A stretch of DNA of 53,923 nt, taken from a virus. Below the pieces are notes generated by a model. The model was given only the letters and a program-made list of their open reading frames with translations. It was not told where the DNA came from and made no database searches. The position numbers were made by a program, and so were the translations under genes. The stretch is from positions 1 through 53,923 of IMG/VR virus record IMGVR_UViG_3300048925_000643, one strand, 5' to 3'. Positions 45,852 to 53,477 of the stretch are shown here, one piece after another. The first letter of the stretch is position 1; each line of letters starts with the position of its first letter.

Positions 45852-46432
45852 TGGAATTGACCCGAAATCTTCGTGCTGCATGCCGCATTCAGGTGACATC
45901 TTTCAGTTTCCCGACCCATCCAGGCTTTAGGGACCTTCAGTGGATGCGTTTTGGTCGCCTGTTCGTGCAGACCTACGCCTGTTCTTCGCAGAAAAGGCCG
46001 AGGCTGACACGCCGATACTGGCTCTGCAATTGTGACTGCGGCGGTTACGCTATCGTAGAATCGACGGCGCTTCTTGGCGGTAGAACAACTTCATGCGGAT
46101 GCCGCCAGAGCGAAGTCACCGTGGCGCGGAATGTAGAGATGACCACCCACGGAGAGGCTGCAGCTCACACCGTGGAATACACGACGTGGGCATCAATGAA
46201 AGCTCGCTGCAATAATCCGAACTTCCCGAAATATCACCTCTACGGCGGCCGAGGCATCAAAGTCTGCGACCGTTGGGTGAACGACTTTTCCGCCTTCCTC
46301 GAAGACATGGGGCGCAGGCCTCCAAACAAGACGTCAATTGATCGCATCGACGGAGACAAGGGCTACGAGCCAGGTAATTGCCGGTGGGCCGACGACTTCG
46401 AACAGAACCGAAACAGGAAATTCAACCGATGA
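45851..46432 (+). CDS. Zinc-ribbon phage protein, possible homing-type HNH relative, 193 aa
   Basis: An N-terminal part has a Cys cluster (RRYWLCNCDCGGYAIVE, then TSCGCRQSE). The C-terminal half is a common phage domain: YTTWASMKARCNNPNFPKYH, YGGRGIKVCDRWVNDFSAFL, SIDRIDGDKGYEPGNCRWAD. The DRIDGDKGYEPGNCRW motif resembles the degenerate core of HNH/AP2-type homing nucleases. It lies between the exonuclease and recT genes with one-base and ATGA junctions. Confidence 0.72.
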   Translation: MELTRNLRAACRIQVTSFSFPTHPGFRDLQWMRFGRLFVQTYACSSQKRPRLTRRYWLCNCDCGGYAIVESTALLGGRTTSCGCRQSEVTVARNVEMTTHGEAAAHTVEYTTWASMKARCNNPNFPKYHLYGGRGIKVCDRWVNDFSAFLEDMGRRPPNKTSIDRIDGDKGYEPGNCRWADDFEQNRNRKFNR

Positions 46433-47547
46433 ACCAGATAACAGAGCGCACCGAACGACCTTCCAAGCCCGCCCTTACCTCTGGCGGTTCCATTTCAGCT
46501 ATCGTGCCTCAGTCGATCGAAGAAGCTTATCGCATCGCCAATGCGGTCGTTTCTGCCGGCATGGCTCCTCGCTCTCTGGATACGCCAGAGAAAGCCATGG
46601 TCGCCATAATGCACGGGCTTGAAATCGGTATGACGCCGATGGCCGCAATGCAGTCTATCGCTGTCGTGAACGGCTTTCCGACGATCTGGGGTGACGGCGC
46701 CCTCGGGCTTGTCCGCGGCTCTGGCATGATGGAATGGATAAAGGAATGGGCCGAGGGAGAAGGGAACGGATACGCCGCTCACTGCTCGGTAAAGCGCAAG
46801 GGCGAGCCTGAGGCCATCACCCGTTCATTCTCCTGGGACGATGCCAAAGCGGCCGGACTGCTTGGCAAAAAGGGCCCATGGGAAAATTACCGCGCCAGGA
46901 TGTTCCAGATGCGCGCGCGATCATACGCCCTGCGAGACGGTTTCGCTGATATCCTCCGGGGTCTTCGTATCCGCGAAGAAGTAGATGATTACCAGCACGT
47001 CGGCCCCGACAACGCCCGCGATATCACCCCGGCCCAGCCATCTGTCATGCAGCGTCTACGCGCCGCTCAGGATGCCCCACAGCATCTCGAGGAAGAGCGC
47101 GAAGGCTTTGACGCGGCATTCGTCCATTCCGAGACAGAAACCGCTCTCACGGGCGAGATACTGACCGATACCAATTCCGACGACACCCCATCCACCGCCT
47201 CGTCGTCGGATACCGCTGGCAATACGCCAGCAGATGAGGCCGGAACGGAATCCCCCTCCGACGCTCCGGCCTCTACCGATCCTGAGCGCGATATCCTGAT
47301 CCGGTTTGCCGCTGAAATGCTGCCGATGGCTGCGACGGCGAAGACAGAAGTGTGGAAGGACGTCGAGAAAGGCTGGTCAGAAGGCGAGATGAAAACTCTG
47401 TCGGAGGACGGAAAGGCCAAGGCGAAGTCCATCAGCCAGTCGATCCGCGCGATTGCCGCCGGTAACACCAGTCTGGAATCGGCCGCCGGTTTCCATGCCG
47501 AAATGCTCGACTGCAAGGCTTCTGATCTGGGAGGCGTCGATGGGTAG
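46429..47547 (+). CDS. RecT-family-like single-strand annealing protein, 372 aa
   Basis: Conserved-type blocks: MVAIMHGLEIGMTPMAAMQS, VVNGFPTIWGDGALGLVRGS, SFSWDDAKAAGLLGKKGPWE, and RARMFQMRARSYALRDGFAD. They match the RecT-type annealing proteins of proteobacterial phages. The C-terminal 150 residues are Ser/Thr/Asp-rich linker and a helical end (DLGGVDG). It anneals single strands produced by the exonuclease encoded upstream. The start overlaps the previous stop (ATGA). Confidence 0.85.
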   Translation: MNQITERTERPSKPALTSGGSISAIVPQSIEEAYRIANAVVSAGMAPRSLDTPEKAMVAIMHGLEIGMTPMAAMQSIAVVNGFPTIWGDGALGLVRGSGMMEWIKEWAEGEGNGYAAHCSVKRKGEPEAITRSFSWDDAKAAGLLGKKGPWENYRARMFQMRARSYALRDGFADILRGLRIREEVDDYQHVGPDNARDITPAQPSVMQRLRAAQDAPQHLEEEREGFDAAFVHSETETALTGEILTDTNSDDTPSTASSSDTAGNTPADEAGTESPSDAPASTDPERDILIRFAAEMLPMAATAKTEVWKDVEKGWSEGEMKTLSEDGKAKAKSISQSIRAIAAGNTSLESAAGFHAEMLDCKASDLGGVDG

Positions 47548-48088
47548 AGAAAAGGTCGAAGGCCTTGTTCCTCCGTCAATGCGCTTCAAGCGTACGAAGA
47601 TGCAAGAGGAGGCGGATGATATCGATCTCGAGATATTCCGTCTCATTGGCCGGATAGAGCGCTTTGCCACCACGACATCCTTCAAGGATGAGGTGATGGA
47701 TTCGGCTACGCGCCTGCAGCAGGCACGATACGCTATCCGAAGCCTCATGCACCCAAAAGATAGGGAGCAGACCAATGTTCCGCCACGGCATTCACCGCCT
47801 TCAGGAGAAGGTTCTAGCCAGAACCGCGCGCCGCATGGATGGCCAAGGGAGGTTCGCATGAGACGCCCGAACACGGCAAAGCTTCAAGCGCAGTGTGAAG
47901 CATTCAATGCAAGATATCCGGTCGGGCAGAAAGTATCCGTTCGCAAAGATGCTGGCGACGGCGTGATTACCGTCACCCGATCTAAGGCCGAAGTTCTGTC
48001 TGGTCACTCAGCTGTCATTTGGCTCGAAGGCATCAGCGGCTGCTATCTGCTTGTCCGCGTCACGCCGATCATGGAGGTGCGGCCATGA
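47540..48088 (+). CDS. Possible in-frame fusion of two small phage proteins, 182 aa
   Basis: GGGAGG precedes the ATG at 47540. Residues 1-80 are a helical domain (DDIDLEIFRLIGRIERFATT). Residues 107-182 form another domain (KLQAQCEAFNARYPVGQKVS, then VTRSKAEVLSGHSAVIWLEG) which has its own strong start: ATG at 47858 with GGGAGG 5 nt upstream. Between them lies a Pro/Ser-rich stretch with no domain. The frame is open throughout, so both a fusion and a separate 76-aa product could be made. Confidence 0.65.
   Translation: MGREKVEGLVPPSMRFKRTKMQEEADDIDLEIFRLIGRIERFATTTSFKDEVMDSATRLQQARYAIRSLMHPKDREQTNVPPRHSPPSGEGSSQNRAPHGWPREVRMRRPNTAKLQAQCEAFNARYPVGQKVSVRKDAGDGVITVTRSKAEVLSGHSAVIWLEGISGCYLLVRVTPIMEVRP
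47775..47861 (+). CDS. Possible 28-aa micro-protein in another frame
   Basis: ATG with GGGAGCAG upstream encodes MFRHGIHRLQEKVLARTARR plus eight residues. Its TGA overlaps the internal ATG at 47858 (ATGA), the usual junction in this operon. This suggests the original order was gene A, this micro-gene, gene C, later fused by loss of the stop of A. Confidence 0.35.
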   Translation: MFRHGIHRLQEKVLARTARRMDGQGRFA

Positions 48089-48582
48089 CCTATCGCACCT
48101 GCACAGGCTGCGTCTTCGGAGAAGCGTTCTGCAATGTCCGCGAGAACGTGAAGGCACAAGTCAAGGGACTTGGCGTCACGTCGCTGAAATGGACGTGCAA
48201 ATGGAAACGTTTGGCATTCCGCCCGGGTGACGCGGTTTTGGTAGAGACGCTGGCCTTCGACCCAGAGGGTGATGAGGAATTCTATGTCCGCACCTATCCC
48301 GGCATTGCGATCCAGAACAAGGGATCGAAGCTGATTTGCTTCATCGAACCCGGTGCCAGCGAACATGGTGACGAGAACCTGTACCCATTCGAGCCGAAGG
48401 GCAGTGGGGAAGGCTTCGTTAAGGTGCCGCTAAAACGCGTCTCCAAGCGTGATGGAGTGCGCGAGACGGTTTGCCACTACTGCCGGAAGATTACGCGCTT
48501 GCAAGGTCATGAGGAACACTGCCCGACGCAGCCCAACCCATACTACGGCTATATCACGCCCATGAAGGGAGCAGAGGTATGA
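48085..48582 (+). CDS. Conserved-type phage protein with zinc clusters, 165 aa
   Basis: The N-terminus TYRTCTGCVFGEAFCNVREN, then VKGLGVTSLKWTCKWK, and PGDAVLVETLAF is a pattern known from rhizobial phages. The C-terminus has CHYCRKI and HEEHCPT, a likely second zinc site. GGAGG lies upstream and the start overlaps the preceding stop (ATGA). Function unknown; nucleic-acid binding is plausible. Confidence 0.72.
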   Translation: MTYRTCTGCVFGEAFCNVRENVKAQVKGLGVTSLKWTCKWKRLAFRPGDAVLVETLAFDPEGDEEFYVRTYPGIAIQNKGSKLICFIEPGASEHGDENLYPFEPKGSGEGFVKVPLKRVSKRDGVRETVCHYCRKITRLQGHEEHCPTQPNPYYGYITPMKGAEV

Positions 48583-48821
48583 ACACCGAAGAACTCACTA
48601 CCGTTTTCAAGATGCACACAGTCGGCCAGACGACCTACACGAGACGCATGGCGATCCTGATGGCTGATTGGTTCAACGACACGCCAAAGGGCATCACGCT
48701 CAAGCTGGAGACCGCCAAGCTCATACCGGAAGGATCATGGGATTGGTTCTGCGAGAACGGCGGCATCACCGTCGATCACATCAAGCAAGTTCGTCAGGAG
48801 CGGATCGGGGGTGCAGCATGA
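48579..48821 (+). CDS. Hypothetical protein, 80 aa
   Basis: Helical: ELTTVFKMHTVGQTTYTRRM, AILMADWFNDTPKGITLKLE. The end ITVDHIKQVRQERIGG may contact nucleic acid. The start overlaps the previous stop and the stop overlaps the next start (ATGA twice). Confidence 0.65.
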   Translation: MNTEELTTVFKMHTVGQTTYTRRMAILMADWFNDTPKGITLKLETAKLIPEGSWDWFCENGGITVDHIKQVRQERIGGAA

Positions 48822-48997
48822 CCTCCAAGACCATCCGCATCAAAAAGCCGGTCGATCCGTTCGTCGCCCAGATCAACGCCAAGCTTGCCGAGCGTGAACA
48901 GCGCAGAGCAGCCGGGGCCGTCAACGAGTTCCGTACATCCATCGGCTACCAGCCTTGGTGGAAACGCCTGACACGCGCGCTGGGAGGGCAGAGGTGA
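48818..48997 (+). CDS. Small basic protein, 59 aa
   Basis: MTSKTIRIKKPVDPFVAQIN, AKLAEREQRRAAGAVNEFRT, ending in WWKRLTRALGGQR. It is strongly basic and helical, a possible nucleic-acid-binding peptide. ATGA and TGATG couplings on both sides support translation. Confidence 0.6.
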   Translation: MTSKTIRIKKPVDPFVAQINAKLAEREQRRAAGAVNEFRTSIGYQPWWKRLTRALGGQR

Positions 48998-49398
48998 TGG
49001 CCCGGACAGTAGAGGAATGGATCGGCCGCACCGACGACACCATGCCCACAGACGCCTGCAAGCGGCGCATCCTTGAGCGTCAGGGGTGGAAGTGCGCCTT
49101 AACCGGTGTCGCCTTCACAGACGGCGTCAGGGCCGAATTTGACCACATCAAACCGCTGTGGCTCGATGGCGAGAACCGGGAATCAAATCTCCAAGCCGTC
49201 ACAGCCAAGGCCCACGCCGCCAAGACGAAAAGCGAAGCGACAGTTCGTGCCAAGGTCAACCGCAACCAGATCAAGCGGGTGATGGGCAAGAAGAAGTCTT
49301 CGCTCTCCAACCAGAAATTCAAGAAGCTGATGGATGGCACGGTCGTTCGCCGCGACACCGGCGAAATTGTCGGAGGTGGCTATGCCGATAAGCGCTGA
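48997..49398 (+). CDS. HNH endonuclease, 133 aa
   Basis: Core: CKRRILERQGWKCALTGVAF, then AEFDHIKPLWLDGENRESNL and the helix with AHAAKT. DHIKPLWLDG is the central His-containing HNH motif; the first two cysteines are partly present (KCALTG). The C-terminal 45 residues are basic (KKKSSLSNQKFKKLMDGTVV). The ATG has GAGG upstream and overlaps the previous stop (TGATG). Confidence 0.85.
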   Translation: MARTVEEWIGRTDDTMPTDACKRRILERQGWKCALTGVAFTDGVRAEFDHIKPLWLDGENRESNLQAVTAKAHAAKTKSEATVRAKVNRNQIKRVMGKKKSSLSNQKFKKLMDGTVVRRDTGEIVGGGYADKR

Positions 49399-49765
49399 AC
49401 GCATGAAGCTTTACCCAGGCGGCTCGATCCACTCCAAAGAATGGAAGGCATTCCGCGCCTCTCTTCTGGATCGTGCCGGCAACTGCTGTGAAGGCACGCC
49501 ACAGCATCCAGAGTGCCGAGCCGCAAATGGTGAGCCGCACCCAGAGACCGGCGGCAAAGTCGTTCTGACAATCGCGCACATGGACCATGACGAGAGCCAT
49601 GCCGACCCAGAGCGTTGCCGAGCCCTTTGCCAGCGCTGCCACAACAAATGGGACGCGCCGCACCGGAAGGTAAACGCCCAGCGCACGCGCCGTCTCAAAT
49701 CTCCGCAACTCGACATCGAGGATTACGCCCTCGCCAGCACAGGAGGCGAACACCATGCAGAGTGA
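49382..49765 (+). CDS. HNH-type nuclease, 127 aa
   Basis: ATG at 49382 follows GGAGG; MKLYPGG at 49403 is an alternative. LLDRAGNCCEGTPQHPECRA, VVLTIAHMDHDESHADPERC, then RALCQRCHNKWDAPHRK give a Cys4-stabilised HNH core with HMDHD and N-K-W. It overlaps the preceding HNH gene by 17 bp. Two neighbouring HNH genes are unusual; they may act together or be a mobile pair. Confidence 0.82.
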   Translation: MPISAERMKLYPGGSIHSKEWKAFRASLLDRAGNCCEGTPQHPECRAANGEPHPETGGKVVLTIAHMDHDESHADPERCRALCQRCHNKWDAPHRKVNAQRTRRLKSPQLDIEDYALASTGGEHHAE

Positions 49766-50045
49766 CGCAAGAGCACGCGCATGGGAAACGCGCAGGAAGA
49801 AGTACGGAAACACGGGCCATGCTCGCGGTGCATACGGCCATGGCGGCAATCACGTTGCCTCCATGCAGGCGCTTCTCATCCGTCTTCACGAGGAAGGTGT
49901 TTTATCTGAAGGTCAGGTTGCTAAGGCGACCGGCCTCCACCGCATCACCGTCCGCAAGATGGCAGACGATTACCGCAACTCCATTCCCGAAACGAAAGAA
50001 CAGGTTCGCGCTCGAATGATTAAAGGAGCACCCAATGCAGAGTGA
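49755..50045 (+). CDS. Helix-turn-helix protein, 96 aa
   Basis: Basic N-terminus (ARAWETRRKKYGNTGHARGA) followed by a helix-turn-helix (LIRLHEEGVLSEGQVAKATG, LHRITVRKMADDYRNS). It has GGAGG upstream of the ATG. Likely a small transcription regulator of the rightward operon. It overlaps the HNH gene by 11 bp and the following gene by 11 bp. Confidence 0.72.
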   Translation: MQSDARARAWETRRKKYGNTGHARGAYGHGGNHVASMQALLIRLHEEGVLSEGQVAKATGLHRITVRKMADDYRNSIPETKEQVRARMIKGAPNAE

Positions 50046-51108
50046 AGAACTGAAGCCGTGCCCATTCTGCGGTGGTAACAATCTGCGGTTCCGTCTTTCG
50101 GATATCGAGGGGTGGATAGCCCACGTCGAATGCACCGACTGCGATGACATGTTGGGGCCTATGAGTGAATTCAAGCACGACGATAAGGAAGACGCCGAAA
50201 AAGACGCGGCAGAAGTCTGGAACCGCCGTCCCGCCCTCGAAGCCGCCCTGTCCGCTGCGGAGCCGGCAGGATACGTGAAGCTCACGATGCCGGGGGAAAC
50301 TTGGTATTCGTGGAAGGCGTGCGCGGCAAGCGATCTCGGAGCGCGCCCATTCTATTTTTCACCGGTTCTAGCTAGCGCCGAGTGGGAAAAGTTGGACCGT
50401 GCGTACAGCAATTTCATCAACGCTTACGGGGACCCGTTCAAGCCGAAGAGAAATCACGAAAAGGAAACCGAAAGAAACATCAAGGTGCTTGGCGAAGCAT
50501 TTAACGCGTTTCGCTCCGCCCTGTCTGTTGCGGTATCACAATCTGCAACAGACGTGGCCGTAAAAGCTTTGGAGTGGGACGAGTTCTCTACGGAACTCAA
50601 GCGGCACTTCCAGTCAAATACGATTTTGGGCCAATACCAGATTGCGTATCTTGGCGAGTTTGAATGCTGGCAACTCTACAGCCCGCAAAAATCAACCAAC
50701 TGGAAAGAGAACTTTTCTCGCCACAAGTCGAGCGAAGAAGCCAAAGCCGCCGCCCAAGCTGACTACGAGGCCCGCATTCGCTCCGCCCTCTCCGCACAGG
50801 CGCAGGACGTGGCGGGTAGCCCCGCGATAAAAGCCATCGCAGCCGAGCGCGCCCGGCAGATCGAAAAGGAAGGCTGGTCGCCTGCTCATGACGATAAGTA
50901 TACCAACGGCGAATTGCTGGAAGCTGCGGCTTGTTACGCCCTTTACGGAGGTGGCGAACTGGATGACGCACCGGGCGCTTGGCCTTGGTCTCGCGATTTC
51001 TGGAAGCCGACAACCAGACAACGCGATCTTGAGAAGGCCGGGGCGCTCATCGCCGCCGAGCTAGATCGCGTTATCCGAGCCGCAGCACCCGCAAAGCAGG
51101 AGGGCTGA
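50035..51108 (+). CDS. Three-module protein: Lar-like zinc ribbon, central module, WPW domain, 357 aa
   Basis: Residues 5-66 match the Lar restriction-alleviation zinc ribbon (LKPCPFCGG with Cys9/Cys12, ECTDC with Cys33/Cys36, then the WNRR end). Residues about 175-255 resemble a small phage domain (YLGEFECWQLYSP, EEAKAAAQADYEARIRSAL). Residues 262-350 are the WPW domain also found at 43132-43464. Each piece occurs alone in other phages, so this is a fused mosaic. Anti-restriction activity is possible from the first module only. Confidence 0.78.
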   Translation: MQSEELKPCPFCGGNNLRFRLSDIEGWIAHVECTDCDDMLGPMSEFKHDDKEDAEKDAAEVWNRRPALEAALSAAEPAGYVKLTMPGETWYSWKACAASDLGARPFYFSPVLASAEWEKLDRAYSNFINAYGDPFKPKRNHEKETERNIKVLGEAFNAFRSALSVAVSQSATDVAVKALEWDEFSTELKRHFQSNTILGQYQIAYLGEFECWQLYSPQKSTNWKENFSRHKSSEEAKAAAQADYEARIRSALSAQAQDVAGSPAIKAIAAERARQIEKEGWSPAHDDKYTNGELLEAAACYALYGGGELDDAPGAWPWSRDFWKPTTRQRDLEKAGALIAAELDRVIRAAAPAKQEG

Positions 51109-51111
51109 CCC

Positions 51112-51282
51112 ATGGCCGACGACTTGACGCCAGAGATGATAGATACGGCGGAAGCGAACATCCGGGCGGATTTCAGGGCCGGAAAAATATCCAGAGAGCA
51201 GTTCCAGAAGGAAATGCTGATCGTCGCGCGGTCTAGGCGATATGCCATTCCAGAAAAGCAGGAGGACGGCACCAATGAGTGA
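51112..51282 (+). CDS. Small helical protein, 56 aa
   Basis: MADDLTPEMIDTAEANIRAD, FRAGKISREQFQKEMLIVAR: two amphipathic helices. GGAGG precedes the ATG. The end overlaps the next start by 8 bp. No family recognised. Confidence 0.65.
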   Translation: MADDLTPEMIDTAEANIRADFRAGKISREQFQKEMLIVARSRRYAIPEKQEDGTNE

Positions 51283-51709
51283 TATCGTCAAGTGCGTCTG
51301 CCAGCATTGCCAGCGCGTAACCGTTGTACCGCAGGCGACTGTCCGCCAACTCCTATCCGAAGCCGAGACGCGCGAGAGGGAGGCAAGGGCGAAGGCGCTG
51401 GGCGAATTGCGAGATCTGGTGCAGTTCACAAAATGGAGCGCCAGCGTCTATCATTGCCCGCCGCCCCGCTCAAAGCGCGACAACCCGCTGAGACACAGCA
51501 GCATCATTCGGCTGCATGGCGCGTTCGATACCGAGACGGAAGCGCTTTCGGCAGCATCGACTGCCATCAAGTCTGGTTGGGCTGGTACGACGATAATTCA
51601 CAGGGATTCGGCAAAGCCGCTTGCTCAGTTCAATATCCAGAACGGTGTTGCTGATGCGATCGGGCGGTTGGCGTTTGCCGATATCGCCCTGCAATCGGAG
51701 GAGCGGTGA
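51275..51709 (+). CDS. Hypothetical protein with a CxxC N-terminus, 144 aa
   Basis: MSDIVKCVCQHCQRVTVVPQ has three cysteines arranged like a half zinc ribbon. A helix (TVRQLLSEAETREREARAKA) and an alpha/beta part follow (HGAFDTETEALSAASTAIKS). GGAGG lies upstream. The stop overlaps the next ATG (TGATG). Confidence 0.65.
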   Translation: MSDIVKCVCQHCQRVTVVPQATVRQLLSEAETREREARAKALGELRDLVQFTKWSASVYHCPPPRSKRDNPLRHSSIIRLHGAFDTETEALSAASTAIKSGWAGTTIIHRDSAKPLAQFNIQNGVADAIGRLAFADIALQSEER

Positions 51710-51942
51710 TGGTGAAGCTGACAAAGGCAGATGTCGAGACTTTGCGCGCTTGCGACGATTGGAAGGCAACTTTCGAGGTTATTGCCATCCGGCGGCTTAG
51801 AAACTCAGCCACAAATTACAGGGCGGTACAGCAGCGCATAGACAGCTTGCTTAGAAAAGGGCTGCTCAAATTTGGGAAGCCCAATACCACCTACCGCATC
51901 ACGGATGCCGGCCGAGCGGCGCTTGAAAGGAGCGAGGGATGA
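51709..51942 (+). CDS. Winged-helix protein, 77 aa
   Basis: MVKLTKADVETLRACDDWKA, RAVQQRIDSLLRKGLLKFGK, TYRITDAGRAALERSEG: a standard winged helix with a typical final strand and helix. Likely a transcription regulator. Its last codons, encoding RSEG, belong to a 19-bp repeat that recurs at the end of the next gene. Confidence 0.7.
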   Translation: MVKLTKADVETLRACDDWKATFEVIAIRRLRNSATNYRAVQQRIDSLLRKGLLKFGKPNTTYRITDAGRAALERSEG

Positions 51943-52121
51943 CGGAAACTCTCAACCTCACCGACGAGATGCGCGCCGAGATCGCAAAACTGGCCGAGCG
52001 CTTCGACGTGTCACCCGAACTGGTGCTGCGCCGTATGGTGTTCAGCTACGCGGCGAAGTTCGAGGAATTATCAACGCCAGATGGGACGAACGTGGTTCCG
52101 ATAAGGAGCGAGGGATGACGG
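51927..52121. repeat. 19-bp direct repeat at two gene junctions
   Basis: AAGGAGCGAGGGATGACGG lies at 51927-51945 and 52103-52121. Each copy holds the end of one gene (RSEG stop), a Shine-Dalgarno and the ATG-ACG start of the next. The segment between the copies equals one gene of 59 codons. Recombination between the copies would remove or duplicate it. Confidence 0.8.
51939..52118 (+). CDS. Small RHH-like protein, 59 aa
   Basis: MTETLNLTDEMRAEIAKLAE, RFDVSPELVLRRMVFSYAAK: a strand-helix-helix layout like ribbon-helix-helix proteins, with tail VVPIRSEG. AAAGGAGCGAGGG is its ribosome-binding site. It is exactly framed by two copies of a 19-bp repeat, which suggests that the gene was inserted or duplicated at gene junctions. 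Confidence 0.68.
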   Translation: MTETLNLTDEMRAEIAKLAERFDVSPELVLRRMVFSYAAKFEELSTPDGTNVVPIRSEG

Positions 52122-52366
52122 CACCCGCACTGGTCAAATCCGCGGACCTTAAACGCATGGCGGATATAGCCTTGGAGAAAGGCGTCCGTGTCGAAATCGA
52201 GATCGATGGCAAAATAATACGAGTTGCCCCCGATATCCCCGATAATCACAAGCAATCGTCCGTTGACCGCGACATTGCATATGGTGGCAATAGCCTCTCC
52301 GAATGGAGGGCGCGCCGTGAAGGTAAATCTAGTGGGTATTCACCGCGTCAAAAAGGTACTCGCTGA
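52115..52366 (+). CDS. Small hypothetical protein, possible excisionase-type, 83 aa
   Basis: ALVKSADLKRMADIALEKGV, RVEIEIDGKIIRVAPDIPDN: a helix then strands, with a basic C-terminal end. It overlaps the integrase start by 50 bp, and genes in this place often encode excisionases or regulators of integration. No motif confirms that. Start overlaps the previous stop (ATGA). Confidence 0.6.
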   Translation: MTAPALVKSADLKRMADIALEKGVRVEIEIDGKIIRVAPDIPDNHKQSSVDRDIAYGGNSLSEWRARREGKSSGYSPRQKGTR

Positions 52367-53387
52367 CGGTACCAGCACTTTCTATTTCTACGCATGGCGG
52401 GGCGGCCCGAGGATGAAGGCCGACCCCAAGAACCAAAATGAGTTCATCGCTGAATATGTGCGGCTGACACGCGACAGAAAAGATGCGCCCTATAACGGCT
52501 GTCTGGCTGAGATCATCCGCCAATATCTCAAATCTCCGACCTACCTGAACCTAAAGCCGAGCACGCGAGAAGGATACGATTTCGCTATCAAAGCGATTGA
52601 GACAATGTTCTTCGACATGCCAGCCTCAAAAATATCGGCGCCGGGCGCTCGAACGACGTTTCTTGAATGGCGTGACGAGATAGCCGAGACGCACCCGCGC
52701 AAAGCCGACCTCTACATGAGCGTGCTGAAACGCATCCTCTGGTTCGGCCTGGATCGGGAAATGATCGAGCGCCACCCGCTGGAACGCGTCGAGAAGGTCA
52801 GCGACGGCAGCCGCCGAGACGTGATATGGACCGACGAGGATATCCATACATTCCGATATGGGAAAAAAGACAAGGACGGCAAGTGGGAGATTAAGCCGGC
52901 GGCCGAGCCATTGGTGCGCGCCCTTATGCTGGCGATCTGGACGGGACAGAGACAGGGGGATTTGCTCAAGCTCACATGGAAGGCTTACGACGGCCATTCC
53001 ATCTACCTGCGCCAGTCGAAGACCGGGGCGCATGTCCGAATGAAAGTTTCGGAGGAGCTAAAGAGCTATCTGGACGGGTTGCAGCGTGGCAACTCTGTCA
53101 CGATTTTGACCAATAGTCAGGGCCAGCCTTGGGCGACCGGCTTCAAATCGTCTTGGCGCAAGGCCGTAGAGAAAGCAGGCATCGAAGGGAAGACATTCCA
53201 CGACCTGCGAGGAACGTTCGTCACCCTCGCCTATCGGAATGGTGCGTCGATAAAGGAAATTGCCGAGGTGTCTGGCCACTCCGAAAAGGACGCCGAGGGA
53301 ATCATCCGCAAGCACTATCTGGTGTCGAGCGCGGCGGTTGAGAGCATCGAGAATCGCCAAAAACGGTTTACAGGCAAACCCGGATGA
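52317..53387 (+). CDS. int: Tyrosine-recombinase integrase, 356 aa
   Basis: The catalytic residues of tyrosine recombinases are all visible: Arg212 (TGQRQGDLLKL), Lys235 (QSKTG), His295-x-x-Arg298 (FHDLRGTF), His321 (GHS) and Tyr334 (KHYL). The N-terminal part has an arm-binding-like region (GTSTFYFYAWRGG) and a core-binding domain. I chose the GTG at 52317, with GGAGG 8 nt upstream; the frame is open to 52224. It recombines attP with the tRNA-Pro site at 53478-53524. Confidence 0.92.
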   Translation: MKVNLVGIHRVKKVLADGTSTFYFYAWRGGPRMKADPKNQNEFIAEYVRLTRDRKDAPYNGCLAEIIRQYLKSPTYLNLKPSTREGYDFAIKAIETMFFDMPASKISAPGARTTFLEWRDEIAETHPRKADLYMSVLKRILWFGLDREMIERHPLERVEKVSDGSRRDVIWTDEDIHTFRYGKKDKDGKWEIKPAAEPLVRALMLAIWTGQRQGDLLKLTWKAYDGHSIYLRQSKTGAHVRMKVSEELKSYLDGLQRGNSVTILTNSQGQPWATGFKSSWRKAVEKAGIEGKTFHDLRGTFVTLAYRNGASIKEIAEVSGHSEKDAEGIIRKHYLVSSAAVESIENRQKRFTGKPG

Positions 53388-53392
53388 CCTTG

Positions 53393-53401
53393 TTATCCAC
53401 A
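53393..53401 (+). promoter_or_regulatory. Perfect DnaA box between int and the att site
   Basis: TTATCCACA, the DnaA-box consensus, starts 6 bp after the integrase stop. It could bind host DnaA or the phage DnaA-like protein (32101-32631). A single box can occur by chance; another near-match (TTATCCACG) lies at 29742-29750 inside a gene. Confidence 0.55.
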
Positions 53402-53440
53402 GGGCAGTAAATGGGTAGTCTGTAAACTGAAATCGCTAGA

Positions 53441-53460
53441 AGCCCTGCAAAATAAGGGCT
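53441..53460 (+). terminator. Hairpin downstream of int, weak terminator
   Basis: AGCCCT-gcaaaata-AGGGCT (6-bp stem) follows the integrase gene, with only a TTTT run 7 nt later. It may end the int transcript inefficiently or form part of the attachment region. Confidence 0.4.
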
Positions 53461-53477
53461 ACAGCGTTTTCCTACGC

